Source: Lichenicoccus sp965277665 | GTDB lineage: Bacteria; Pseudomonadota; Alphaproteobacteria; Acetobacterales; Acetobacteraceae | Length of the DNA stretch: 64,000 bases | Assembly: GCF_965277665.1 (NCBI RefSeq) | Contig: NZ_OZ255835.1 | Coordinates: forward strand, 3,348,001-3,412,000 | Direction of reading: 5' to 3' | Shown: one piece after another, positions 8,429 to 16,895 of the stretch | Layout: the number at the start of each line of letters is the position of its first letter | Numbering within the stretch: the stretch's first letter is position 1 | Program-made: the position numbers and the translations under genes | Notes under the pieces: model-generated | The model's database searches: none | Told to the model about the DNA's origin: nothing | The model's input: the letters and a program-made list of their open reading frames with translations, nothing else

Positions 8429-9685
8429 TCAGGCCACCTTGCTGTCGTGATCGGTCATGCTCGCGGCCAGCGCGCAGATACGTTCTGTGACCCGATAGGC
8501 ATCGCGAAACGCGCTGACCGGCAGGAGCTCGAAGCGCGAGTGGAAATTCAGCGCGCCGGTGAAGTAGTTGGGCGTTGGCAGTCCGCGCGCGGACAGGGCC
8601 GAGCCGTCGGTGCCACCGCGCATCGCGATGATCCTGGGCGCAATGCCGACATCGGCAAAAGCCGCCTGCATCAGCTCGATGGCGGTGCGGTCCTCACCGA
8701 GCGCATCTGCAATGTTGCCGTACTGGTCCTCGATGATGCACTCGATCCTGGCGCGCGGATGCTGCGCCCGCACCGTGTCCACCGCCATCTCGACGTGCCG
8801 CTTGCGTGCGGCGAATGACGCCGCATCGAAATCGCGGATCGACAGGTGCAGTTGCGCCTCGTTCGAGTTCGCCACCACATCGTTGCACCACCAGTAGCCG
8901 TCGCGCCCGTCGGTATGTTCGGGCGTCTGGAGCGGATCGAACTGCGCCATCAGGTCGGCGGCAACCCGCACCGGGTTCACCATCACGCCCTTGGCCGACA
9001 TCGGATGCGCCGTCACTCCGGTGATCGCAATCGTCGCCTTCGCCGCGTTGAAGGTCTCGTACACCAGTTCGCCACGCTCGCAACTGTCGATGGTGTAGGC
9101 GTAGCGCGCCGGAAACCGCGCGAGATCCATCGCCTTGGCGCCGCGCAGCCCGATCTCCTCGTCCGGCACGAAGGCCACCGCGATGTCGCCGTGCGGCAGG
9201 TCGCCCCGGCTCAGGCGAGCGAGCAGCGTCATCACCACCGCGATCGCCGCCTTGTTGTCGGCGCCCAGCACGCTGGTGCCGTCGCCGAAGATGATGTCCT
9301 CGCCGGCATAGGGCGCCAGTTCGGGATGCTCCTCCGCCCGCAGCCAGATGTCCGCGGCCCGGTTCAGGCACAGGTCACTTCCCTCGTAGCGCAGGCGTTG
9401 CGGGTGGATGTCCGGCGACAGCCCGACATCGACGGTATCGAGATGCGCCACGAAGCCGATGCAGGGCGCTTCGCGCACGCTGCCGCGCCGGAGCGCGGTC
9501 AGCACGCCATTCGCATCGAGATGGATATCCTCGAGCCCGAGCCCGGCCAGTTCGCCGGCGAGCAACTCGGCCAGCACGCGTTGTCCCGGGGTGGAGGGCA
9601 GCGTCTGGGCGTGGGCGTCGCTCTGGCTGGTGACGGCGAGGTAGCGGAACAGTCGCTCCACCAGTTCCTGCTCGGGCTGTTGCAT
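8429..9685 (-). CDS. pepT: Peptidase T (tripeptide aminopeptidase, M20B)
   Basis: Cytosolic dizinc aminopeptidase that removes the N-terminal residue of tripeptides. Metal-site segments are visible: GFVAHLDTVD (first His/Asp), FGDGTSVLGADNKAA (bridging Asp) and VAFVPDEEIG (catalytic/metal Glu pair). At 418 aa it matches the family length of about 410. I start at ATG 9685 because GAGGGAA lies 6 nt upstream; in-frame ATGs further upstream at 9712 and 9724 reach or overlap the end of the MFS gene. A substrate-side segment, IAMRGGTDGSALSARGLPTP, is also typical. Confidence 0.93.
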   Translation of the reverse strand: MQQPEQELVERLFRYLAVTSQSDAHAQTLPSTPGQRVLAELLAGELAGLGLEDIHLDANGVLTALRRGSVREAPCIGFVAHLDTVDVGLSPDIHPQRLRYEGSDLCLNRAADIWLRAEEHPELAPYAGEDIIFGDGTSVLGADNKAAIAVVMTLLARLSRGDLPHGDIAVAFVPDEEIGLRGAKAMDLARFPARYAYTIDSCERGELVYETFNAAKATIAITGVTAHPMSAKGVMVNPVRVAADLMAQFDPLQTPEHTDGRDGYWWCNDVVANSNEAQLHLSIRDFDAASFAARKRHVEMAVDTVRAQHPRARIECIIEDQYGNIADALGEDRTAIELMQAAFADVGIAPRIIAMRGGTDGSALSARGLPTPNYFTGALNFHSRFELLPVSAFRDAYRVTERICALAASMTDHDSKVA

Positions 9686-9720
9686 GTCGGTTCCCTCGTT
9701 ATCGTTGCTCATGCCCCCGC

Positions 9721-11145
9721 TCATGCCGCAGATCTCGGGCGCGTCCCGGGCAGCAGCCGGGCGGCACTGAGCACGGCGCCGGTCATCCCGACCAGGGCGC
9801 CGAAGGCGAGGCAATGCCGCGCACTCTCGACCGGCAGCAGCCCGAACACCAGCGCCACCAGCATCGCCCCGATGGTCTGGCCGAGCAGCCGCGCCACCGG
9901 GATCATGCCGCTCGCACCCCCCGACCGGTGCATCGGGGCCGCGGTCAGCATCGCCCGGTTGTTGGGCGCCTGGAACAGCCCGAAGCCGCTGCCGGCGAGC
10001 GCGATCCGCCAGGCGATGTCGAAGTCGGACGGGGCTGCCGGCATCTGCCAGAGCAGGGTGAAGCCGATAGCTGCGATCAGCAGGCCGACGCTCGACAGGA
10101 AGCCCGCGGAGTGCCGGTCAGCGAGGCGGCCGACCAGCGGCGAGATCGCCACGATCGCCAGCGGCCACGGCGTGATCAGCAGGCCGGTCTGTACCGCCGA
10201 TCGGTGCAAGTTCATCTCGAAGAAGAACGGCATCGCGATGATGAAGAGATTGGAGGCGATGAAGCCGAGGATGCCGACGGTGAAGGCCGTCCGGAAGTCG
10301 CCCAGCCGCAACAGGTCAACCGGCAGCAGCGGCTCGCCGATGCGAAGCTGCCGCCGCACCAGCCACGCCAGGCAGACCCCGCCCACGGCAATCAGCACCA
10401 GCGACAGGCCGACCGCGCCGTGGTGCGCGAAACGGTCCAGCCCGATGAACAGCGGACCGAGTGCGAGCATGCTCAGCGTGGCACTGGACAGATCGAAACG
10501 GCGCGCACCGCGCAGGGTCGCAGGCAGGCTGGTAAAGGCGAACACCAGCGCCGCGCCGCCAAGCGGCAGGTTGATCAGGAAGATCCAGCGCCAGCTGGCG
10601 ACCGACAGCACCGCGGACGCAATCGTCGGGCCGAGCGCCACTCCGAGTGCCACCACCAGGCCGTTGAGCGCGATCCCCCGCCCGAGCAGCGACTGCGGAT
10701 AGATTGCGCGCACCAGGGCGGCGTTCACGCTCATGATGCAGGCGCCCCCGAGACCCTGCAGCACGCGCGCCGCGGCAAGCTCGGGCAGGCTGTCCGAGGC
10801 GGCGCACAGGGCGGAGGCGACGATGAACACCATCAGCCCGATCCGGCAGATCCGGTCCTGGCCCCTGATCTCGCCCAGGGACGCCAGCGGCAGCAGGCCG
10901 ATCAGGGTGGCGAGCTGGTAGGCGTTGATCACCCAGATCGAGTCCGCCGCGGTGCAGTGGATGTCGTGCGCGATGGTCGGCAGCGCCACGTTGGCGACCG
11001 CGTAGTCCAGGGTGGACAGCAGCACCGACAGCGCGATCGCCAGCATCGCGCGCTGCCGGGCGCGGCCATGCAGGCCGTCCGTCCGCGCCGGCGCCTCCAG
11101 CCTTGGCGCCGATGGACGCGGGTCCTCGCTGATCGCACTCGACAT
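9721..11145 (-). CDS. MFS transporter, DHA2 (EmrB/QacA-like, 14 TM) drug exporter
   Basis: Integral inner-membrane proton-driven exporter of 474 aa. TM1 carries LSTLDYAVANVALPTIAHDI, the DHA2 motif D1 pattern, and ARVLQGLGGACIMSVNAALV matches motif C of exporters. About 14 hydrophobic segments are visible. The first 30 residues are a polar cytoplasmic tail. It runs divergently from the Fsr-like gene, with a 153 bp shared upstream region. Likely substrates are hydrophobic drugs, by family only. Confidence 0.92.
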   Translation of the reverse strand: MSSAISEDPRPSAPRLEAPARTDGLHGRARQRAMLAIALSVLLSTLDYAVANVALPTIAHDIHCTAADSIWVINAYQLATLIGLLPLASLGEIRGQDRICRIGLMVFIVASALCAASDSLPELAAARVLQGLGGACIMSVNAALVRAIYPQSLLGRGIALNGLVVALGVALGPTIASAVLSVASWRWIFLINLPLGGAALVFAFTSLPATLRGARRFDLSSATLSMLALGPLFIGLDRFAHHGAVGLSLVLIAVGGVCLAWLVRRQLRIGEPLLPVDLLRLGDFRTAFTVGILGFIASNLFIIAMPFFFEMNLHRSAVQTGLLITPWPLAIVAISPLVGRLADRHSAGFLSSVGLLIAAIGFTLLWQMPAAPSDFDIAWRIALAGSGFGLFQAPNNRAMLTAAPMHRSGGASGMIPVARLLGQTIGAMLVALVFGLLPVESARHCLAFGALVGMTGAVLSAARLLPGTRPRSAA

Positions 11146-11298
11146 GGGATCATGCCGCTACAGGCTGCGCGCCGGGAAATCCAGCCTGTCCCCCCTCCTC
11201 ACTGGCGATGGGATGCTGCCTTGCAGCAATCCGGTATCTCGCGGTTTGAAACGGCGCGGCGGGCGGCGTAGAGGCTTACCGGTTCCGCAGCATGAGGC

Positions 11299-12525
11299 AT
11301 GTCCATGAGCCAGAGCGTCGCCGGCCGGCAGGTTCCGCTGCGCGCCCCGATCGGCGGCACCCAGGGACGCGCCGGCCTGGTACTGGGCACGATCAGCCTC
11401 TGCCACATGCTCAACGACACCATCCAGTCGTTGCTGACCGCGATCTATCCGTTGCTGAAGGGTGGCTTCCATCTCTCCTTCAGCCAGATCGGGCTGCTGA
11501 CCCTGACCTACCAGATCACCGCATCGCTGCTGCAGCCGCTGGTGGGCCAGTTCACCGACCGCCGCCCGCTGCCCTGGTCGCTGGCCGCCGGCATGAGCGT
11601 CTCGATGACCGGGCTGCTGATCCTGGCGCTGGCGCAGACCTACGCGCACCTGCTCGGGGGCGCCGCCCTGCTCGGCGTCGGCTCCTCGATCTTCCACCCC
11701 GAGGCCTCGCGCATCGCCCGGCTGGCCTCCGGCGGCCGGCACGGCTTCGCGCAGTCGGTGTTCCAGGTCGGCGGCAATTTCGGCACCTCGCTGGGGCCGC
11801 TGCTGGCGGCCTTCGTGGTGCTGCCGAACGGGCGCGCCAGCCTCGCCTGGTTCTGCCTGCTGGCCCTCCTCGGGGTGGGGCTGCTGGCCGCCATCGGGCG
11901 CTGGTATTCGCAGCGCAGCCGGCTGGCGCGCAGGGACGCCGCCCCGCGCAACACCGGGCTCAGCCGGCGGCAGACCGGCGCGGCGCTGACCATGCTCATC
12001 GCCCTGGTGTTCTCGAAGTATTTCTATCTCGCCAGCATCGGCAGCTACTACATCTTCTATCTGATGCACCGCTTCGGCGTGTCCGCCCAGACCGCGCAGG
12101 TCGAGCTGTTCGTGTTCCTGGGTGCCACCGCCGCCGGCACCTTCGCGGGCGGCCCCATCGGCGACCGGATCGGCCGCAAATACGTGATCTGGGGCTCCAT
12201 CCTCGGCGTGCTGCCCTTCACCCTGGCGCTGCCGCATGTCGGCTTCGGCTGGACCATCGCGCTGAGCGTGGTGATCGGGCTCGTGCTGTCCTCCGCCTTC
12301 TCGGCGATCCTGGTGTACGCGACCGAGTTGCTGCCCGGCCGGGTCGGCATGGTCTCGGGCCTGTTCTTCGGCCTGGCCTTCGGCATGGGCGGCCTGGGTG
12401 CCGCGGTGCTGGGCGTGCTGGCGGACCATGCCGGGATCGACGCAGTGTACGAGGTCTGCGCCTTCCTGCCGGCGATCGGCATACTGGCGCTGTTCTTGCC
12501 AAATCTGGAGCGGGCGAAGTCCTGA
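11299..12525 (+). CDS. MFS transporter, fosmidomycin-resistance (Fsr) type
   Basis: A 408 aa, 12-TM major facilitator protein. The segments HMLNDTIQSLLTAIYPLLK, LVGQFTDRRPLPWSLAAG and GVGSSIFHPEASRIARLASG are hallmarks of the Fsr family; the FHPEASR loop is particularly characteristic. Fsr proteins export fosmidomycin and probably endogenous metabolites. ATG 11299 and ATG 11305 are both possible; GAGG lies 7 nt before the second. Its stop overlaps the next gene. Confidence 0.92.
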   Translation: MSMSQSVAGRQVPLRAPIGGTQGRAGLVLGTISLCHMLNDTIQSLLTAIYPLLKGGFHLSFSQIGLLTLTYQITASLLQPLVGQFTDRRPLPWSLAAGMSVSMTGLLILALAQTYAHLLGGAALLGVGSSIFHPEASRIARLASGGRHGFAQSVFQVGGNFGTSLGPLLAAFVVLPNGRASLAWFCLLALLGVGLLAAIGRWYSQRSRLARRDAAPRNTGLSRRQTGAALTMLIALVFSKYFYLASIGSYYIFYLMHRFGVSAQTAQVELFVFLGATAAGTFAGGPIGDRIGRKYVIWGSILGVLPFTLALPHVGFGWTIALSVVIGLVLSSAFSAILVYATELLPGRVGMVSGLFFGLAFGMGGLGAAVLGVLADHAGIDAVYEVCAFLPAIGILALFLPNLERAKS

Positions 12526-13202
12526 CGGCACCCCCCAGGCTGCTGTTCTCGGACGCGCGGTTCGTCGTCCTGGACAAGCCTGCGGGGCTGAAGGTGCATC
12601 CCGGTCCTGGCGGCGGCCCCTCCGTCGAGGACTGGTTCGGGCTACTCTCCCGACGACGCGACGGCCCATGGCTCGCGCACCGGCTCGACGCCGACACCAG
12701 CGGCTGCCTGCTGGTGGCACTCCGGCGCACGGCGCTGCACGCGGCGCAGGCCTGTTTCGCGGAGGGTCGCGCCGGCAAGACCTACTGGGCGATGGTTCGC
12801 GGTTCACCCGCCGCGCCGGCCGGAATCATCGACCTGCCGTTGCTCAAGCGGAGCACGGCTCGGACGGGTTGGCGCATGCGTGCCGACCCGCAGGGTGTGG
12901 CCGCCCGGACCCGGTATCGAGTGCTCGGCCGCGCCGAGACGACGAGTTGGCTCGAGCTCGAGCTGCTGACCGGACGCACCCATCAGGCCCGAATCCATTG
13001 CGCGAGCCTCGGCTGCCCGATCATCGGCGATGCGCTGTATGGCGAACCCTCGGGCGAAACCGGGCGAGAGGCGGACCCCTGCCTGCACCTGCTTGCCCGG
13101 GCGATCCGGCTGCCGCTCGAGCCGCCGGTCACGGCCACCGCGCCGCCGCCGCCGCATATGCTCGCCGGCCTGCTGGCATGCGGCTTCCGGCCCGACCGAT
13201 GA
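12522..13202 (+). CDS. RluA-family RNA pseudouridine synthase
   Basis: Isomerises uridine to pseudouridine in rRNA or tRNA. About 226 aa. The catalytic block AHRLDADTSGCLLVAL carries the HRLD motif with the essential Asp; FVVLDKPAGLKVHPG is the N-terminal family signature and LLTGRTHQARIHCASLGCPIIGD the C-terminal one. The protein lacks an S4 domain, so it is a short RluA-type enzyme; the target base cannot be assigned. No ATG, GTG or TTG precedes the signature in frame. The only placement giving a whole domain is CTG 12522, overlapping the MFS stop as CTGA; the first GTG (12594) would delete VLDKPAGL. Confidence 0.87.
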   Translation: MTAPPRLLFSDARFVVLDKPAGLKVHPGPGGGPSVEDWFGLLSRRRDGPWLAHRLDADTSGCLLVALRRTALHAAQACFAEGRAGKTYWAMVRGSPAAPAGIIDLPLLKRSTARTGWRMRADPQGVAARTRYRVLGRAETTSWLELELLTGRTHQARIHCASLGCPIIGDALYGEPSGETGREADPCLHLLARAIRLPLEPPVTATAPPPPHMLAGLLACGFRPDR

Positions 13203-13207
13203 GCCCT

Positions 13208-13247
13208 GGAAATTGATGGTATTTCCGCTCTGAACTGATCGCGGAAA
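13208..13247 (+). promoter_or_regulatory. Mutually exclusive small hairpins upstream of the MATE gene
   Basis: GGAAAT (13208-13213) can pair with ATTTCC (13221-13226), or the overlapping TTTCCGC (13222-13228) can pair with GCGGAAA (13241-13247). The two stems share the TTTCC segment, so only one can form. The region ends 17 nt before the GTG start of the MATE gene, which has no clear Shine-Dalgarno. It could equally be an operator or weak terminator for the pseudouridine synthase gene. Confidence 0.3.
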
Positions 13248-13264
13248 CGCTCTACATTGACGTC

Positions 13265-14716
13265 GTGATCCGCTCCAAGCCGCTCCGCGTCCCGACCCGG
13301 CCCGCCCGCTTCTGCTCCGGCTCCATCCTGCGCCACACCTGCGTCATGGCCGGCACCGGATCGATCGGCCTGCTCGCGGTGTTCTCGGTCGACCTGCTCA
13401 ACCTGCTCTACATCTCGATGCTGCACGATCGGGGGCTGACGGCGGCGATCGGCTTCATCGGCGCCGTCTCCTATCTGCAGATGGCGGTCTCGATCGGCCT
13501 CTCGATCGGGCTGGGGGCCGCGGTCTCGCGCCGGATCGGCGCGGGCGCGGTCGGCGAGGCGCGTCAGATCGCCTCCGCGGCACTGACGGTCATGGTCGCG
13601 GTCATGCTCGCCATCGGACTGGGGACGGTGCTGCTGCTTGGCCCGCTGCTGCACGCCCTCGGGGCACGCGGCGCGGTGCTGGCGGCGGCCACGCGCAATC
13701 TCTCGATCATCTCGCCGTTCCTGCCGCTGATCGCGCTCGGCATGGGCTGCTCGGCGCTGCTGCGTTCGGTCGGCGACGCCCGCCGCTCGATGACGGTCAC
13801 GCTGTGGAGCGCGTTCCTGCTTGCCTGCCTCGACCCGGTGCTGATCTTTGGCCTGCATCTCGGCCTCGAGGGGGCCGCGATCAGCACCGTGCTGTCGCGC
13901 GCCACCGCGGCGGGGCTCGGCCTGCTCGCCGTGCGCCACCATGATTTCCTGCAGCGGCCACACTGGCGGATGCTACCCGCGCATGCCTGGCCGGTGCTCA
14001 CCGTCGGCTTCCCCGCGGCGCTGACCAACCTCGCGACGCCGGTCGGCAGCGCCTACACGACGCATGTGATGGCGAAGTTCGGGCTCGGCGCGGTGTCGGG
14101 CCAGGCGACCATCGACCGCATCATCCCGGTCGCCTTCGCCTTCATCTTCGCCCTCACCGGCTCGGTCGGGCCGATCATGGCGCAGAACCTGGGGGCGCGG
14201 CAGTTCCCCCGGGTGCGCGAGGCGTTGCGCTGCGCCCTGCTGCTGGTGCTGTCCTGCGTGCTGGCGATGTGGTTCGCACTTGCGCTGCTGCAGGACCAGG
14301 TGGTGGCCTTGTTCTCGGCCACCGGCGACATGGCGATGCTGCTGCACCTGTTCTGCACGTGGACGGTGGCGAGCTTCCTGTTCATTGGGGCGCTGTTCGT
14401 CGCCAACGCCGCTTTCAACAATCTCGGCCATCCGCTGCTCTCGACACTGTTCAACTGGGGCCGGGCGACGCTGGGCACCATCCCGTTCGTGCTGCTCGGC
14501 ATGCGTTACGGCCCGCGCGGGGTGCTGGTCGGCCAGGCCGCGGGCGGCATCGTCTTCGGCCTGCTGGCGGTCGTCACCGCCTTTGCGCTGACCCGCCGGA
14601 TGCACACGATGCAGGCGCGCGTGCAACCCGTGGCGCCGCTGCCGGCGCTCAGCGCCAAGGCGGCAATGATCGAGATGGCCGAGCTGACCCGAGAGGAAGC
14701 CGGTTCGCAGGCTTGA
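13265..14716 (+). CDS. MATE-family efflux transporter
   Basis: A 483 aa inner-membrane cation-coupled antiporter of the multidrug and toxic compound extrusion family, with about 12 hydrophobic segments in two related halves. Characteristic positions include VSYLQMAVSIGLSIGLGAAVSR in the first half and PAALTNLATPVGSAYTTHV at the start of the second half. The start is GTG 13265, 62 nt after the upstream stop. A soluble tail follows the last TM segment (from about residue 440). The substrate is unknown. Confidence 0.92.
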   Translation: MIRSKPLRVPTRPARFCSGSILRHTCVMAGTGSIGLLAVFSVDLLNLLYISMLHDRGLTAAIGFIGAVSYLQMAVSIGLSIGLGAAVSRRIGAGAVGEARQIASAALTVMVAVMLAIGLGTVLLLGPLLHALGARGAVLAAATRNLSIISPFLPLIALGMGCSALLRSVGDARRSMTVTLWSAFLLACLDPVLIFGLHLGLEGAAISTVLSRATAAGLGLLAVRHHDFLQRPHWRMLPAHAWPVLTVGFPAALTNLATPVGSAYTTHVMAKFGLGAVSGQATIDRIIPVAFAFIFALTGSVGPIMAQNLGARQFPRVREALRCALLLVLSCVLAMWFALALLQDQVVALFSATGDMAMLLHLFCTWTVASFLFIGALFVANAAFNNLGHPLLSTLFNWGRATLGTIPFVLLGMRYGPRGVLVGQAAGGIVFGLLAVVTAFALTRRMHTMQARVQPVAPLPALSAKAAMIEMAELTREEAGSQA

Positions 14717-14828
14717 AGCGCTGGACGCGGGATTGTCCGTCGACCGTCTTCGGCAAGGTCTGACTGCTCGCATGACAGATCGCATAGGGGCTGCTAGAAC
14801 ACATCCATTCTGGAGCCAGATCGGAACC

Positions 14829-15065
14829 ATGTCGGTTAATCTGTCGATCAAGAACGCGCCTGATCGGGTTGTGCAGCGCCTTAAGGAGCGGGCTGAACGG
14901 CATCACCGATCATTGCAAGGCGAGCTGCTGGCCATCATCGAAGCCGCTGTCGAGGAAGACAGACCGGCGACGCCTGCCGAACTTCTGGCCGAGATGCGTC
15001 GGTTGGGCCTGCATACGCCGCGTGAGTCTGCAGCGATCGTTCGTGCGGACCGCGATGGCCATTAA
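14829..15065 (+). CDS. FitA/VapB-like ribbon-helix-helix antitoxin
   Basis: A 78 aa protein with an N-terminal Arc-type ribbon-helix-helix: a short strand (VNLSIKNAP) followed by helices DRVVQRLKERAERHHRSLQGELLAII. The C-terminal half (ATPAELLAEMRRLGLHTP) is the likely toxin-binding tail. It overlaps the PIN toxin gene by 11 nt, the usual antitoxin-first arrangement. The upstream open extension from 14733 is not conserved in character, so ATG 14829 is preferred. Antitoxin-toxin complexes of this type usually repress their own promoter. Confidence 0.88.
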   Translation: MSVNLSIKNAPDRVVQRLKERAERHHRSLQGELLAIIEAAVEEDRPATPAELLAEMRRLGLHTPRESAAIVRADRDGH

Positions 15066-15435
15066 GGTGGTCGACGCTTCGGCGTTGGCTGCCCTGCTGT
15101 TCGGTGAACCGGAGGCGGACATAATCGCCGTCCGGCTCGAGGGCGCGCAACTGGTGGCGCCCGCTCTGCTCGGCTTCGAGCTTGCCAATGTTTGCCTGAT
15201 CAAGAGCCGGCGTCATCCGGAGCAGCGGGACGCGCTCCTGGCAGCTTTCGGCATGCGCGGCCGGCTTCAGGTGGCGGCTGCCACGGTTGATCACGGCGGC
15301 GTTCTGGAGCTGGCCAATGCCACCGGTCTGACCGCCTACGACGCTTGCTATCTTTGGCTGGCCCGGCAACTCGACGCGGAGCTGGTCACGCTGGACCGGC
15401 AGCTCGCCAATGCAGAGAAGGCGAGCCAGACATGA
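15055..15435 (+). CDS. PIN-domain toxin ribonuclease (VapC/FitB-like)
   Basis: A 126 aa PIN domain. The acidic metal-binding residues are in place: Asp7 in KVVDASALAALLF, Glu in LLGFELANV, Asp in TAYDACYLWLA and Asp in LVTLDRQLAN. Family members cleave tRNA or other RNA when released from the antitoxin. The start at ATG 15055 lies inside the antitoxin's last codons. The pair stands alone between a transporter and a repeat, as expected for a mobile chromosomal toxin-antitoxin module. Confidence 0.92.
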   Translation: MAIKVVDASALAALLFGEPEADIIAVRLEGAQLVAPALLGFELANVCLIKSRRHPEQRDALLAAFGMRGRLQVAAATVDHGGVLELANATGLTAYDACYLWLARQLDAELVTLDRQLANAEKASQT

Positions 15436-15467
15436 GCGTCAGAAGGGATGGCACGGCACGTCCGTAA

Positions 15468-15518
15468 CTAGAGCAGCATACGATCAATTGGAATCGCTTC
15501 GCGATGCCAAGTGTCAAC
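15468..15518. repeat. Family B palindromic repeat (short copy)
   Basis: Begins at a CTAG (15468) with AGAGCAGCAT and contains the core AATCGCTTCGCGATGCCA. The same core is found at 50.7 and 57.3 kb, and the AGAGCAGCAT opening recurs at 45.84 kb. The core folds back on itself (ATCGC-TTC-GCGAT). It lies between the toxin stop and the stop of the convergent membrane-protein gene, whose stop codon it overlaps. Confidence 0.65.
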
Positions 15519-15930
15519 CCCGACGAGCCGGAAGCGATGTGCCCGACAGCAGCCGGCGCGTCATCGACAGCGACCCGAACAGCGCGACCAGCAGCGCCAG
15601 CACCCAGTGCGGGCGGCGCAGGAAGATGATCCAGGCGAAGTCGTAGCCGGCCAGCAGCAGGAAGACGATCGAGACCGCGATCGCCAGCCCCAGCGCCGGC
15701 TGTCCGCGCCGGAGCGCCACCACGCAGAGCGCGAGGAACACGCAGAACAGGGCGACCGCCAGCGCGCGCACCACCTCGATGGTCGGCCCGCTCAGGCGGT
15801 CGAGGGTGTACTCCGTGCGATCGATCGCCTCGCGCAAGGCCTGTTCCACCGGGTTCGGCCCGGCGAAGATCAGCAGCAGGGCCAGCACCGCGCCGAGCAC
15901 CCAGATCAGGACAATCCCGTTTCGGCTCAT
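15514..15930 (-). CDS. Small integral membrane protein of the rhamnose operon
   Basis: A 138 aa protein with about four hydrophobic helices (GIVLIWVLGAVLALLLIFAG near the N-terminus, VVRALAVALFCVFLALCVVAL, GLAIAVSIVFLLLAGYDFAW and WVLALLVALFGSL) joined by short charged loops. No family recognised. It lies 14 nt downstream of the glycosyltransferase and is the last gene of the rfb operon, so a role in glycan assembly or export is possible but unproven. ATG 15930 is the first codon that yields a membrane-protein N-terminus. Confidence 0.72.
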   Translation of the reverse strand: MSRNGIVLIWVLGAVLALLLIFAGPNPVEQALREAIDRTEYTLDRLSGPTIEVVRALAVALFCVFLALCVVALRRGQPALGLAIAVSIVFLLLAGYDFAWIIFLRRPHWVLALLVALFGSLSMTRRLLSGTSLPARRG

Positions 15931-15944
15931 CCGGCCAGCACCTT

Positions 15945-16862
15945 CTATCCAATCAGGAACCACAGTCTGAACAGCATCGTCTCCGGCCAGGTCCTGCGCG
16001 CCAGGGCGTGCAGCCGGAGCAGGGCACGTAGCCTTGCAAGGCGGTCGCTGTCGAGCGCGGCTGCGATGATCGCAAGATCCGCGCGGGCCTGCGGGGACAG
16101 TGGCGCCGGCTGGGCCAGCAGCGCCGCCACATGCTGGCGGAACAGGCGCATGAAGCTGTCCGGCCCGCGCCTCAGCGCCATGAGGCCACGCCGGAGCGTC
16201 GAATGCGGAGCGCCGACCGCGTTGCGGTGATGCTGGCGGTAGAGCACGACGGCGATCGGATCGACCACGAGCGCGCCGTCCGCGGCGCCGACCAGCAGGT
16301 ATGACCACCAGTCATGCAGGGTATTGTCCGGCAGCCGGCTGCCTGCCACCAGCGCCGCCGCCGCGGGGTTGAGCAGCACGGTGCAGCCGGTAGCGAGGTT
16401 CTGCGTCAGCGACGCCGGGAACGACGGCAGGCGGCGGATCGCCGGCGACAGGCCGATCGAGTGCAGATTGCCATCGGTCAGCACCTGGCGCGCGCAGTAC
16501 AGCGCCGGTCGCGCGGATGCCGGAGCACCGAGCCCTGCCAGCCCACGGGCCAGCTTGTCCGGCAGCCAGACATCGTCCTGGTCGGCGAACGCCACCACGT
16601 GGCCCGGGGGTGCGGCGCGCAACAAAGTCAGGAACGAGGCGGTGATGCCGAGATGGCGGCCGCCCTCGACCGCCCTGCAGCGTCCGGCGCCGGCGGTGCG
16701 CGAGAACTCCGCCATGATCGCCGCCGAGCCATCGCGGGAGCCGTCGTCGCGCCAGTACAGCATCCAGTCGGTGTGGGTCTGCGCGATCAGGCTGGCGAGT
16801 TGCTCGCGCAGAAAGGGAGCGCCCTCGTAGGTGGAGAGCAGGATCACGACCGGCCGCTGCAC
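15945..16862 (-). CDS. Family 2 glycosyltransferase, rhamnosyltransferase-like
   Basis: A 305 aa GT-A fold glycosyltransferase. VVILLSTYEGAPFLREQL is the nucleotide-binding first strand. WRDDGSRDGS is the DDGS motif, and AFADQDDVWLPDKL contains the DxD-type metal site in the DQDDVW form common in rhamnosyltransferases of O-antigen pathways. The acceptor is unknown. Its position directly after the dTDP-L-rhamnose genes makes dTDP-rhamnose the likely donor (inference). The start codon is GTG at 16862. Confidence 0.88.
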   Translation of the reverse strand: MQRPVVILLSTYEGAPFLREQLASLIAQTHTDWMLYWRDDGSRDGSAAIMAEFSRTAGAGRCRAVEGGRHLGITASFLTLLRAAPPGHVVAFADQDDVWLPDKLARGLAGLGAPASARPALYCARQVLTDGNLHSIGLSPAIRRLPSFPASLTQNLATGCTVLLNPAAAALVAGSRLPDNTLHDWWSYLLVGAADGALVVDPIAVVLYRQHHRNAVGAPHSTLRRGLMALRRGPDSFMRLFRQHVAALLAQPAPLSPQARADLAIIAAALDSDRLARLRALLRLHALARRTWPETMLFRLWFLIG

Positions 16863-16895
16863 GCGAGAAGCTTTAGCCCGCAGGCGTATCGAAGG

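Noticed and set aside
11146..11298. Sigma70-like promoter TTGAAA-N17-TAGAGG before the Fsr-type gene
   Set aside because: The -10 match is three of six and the region is GC-rich; such matches arise by chance.
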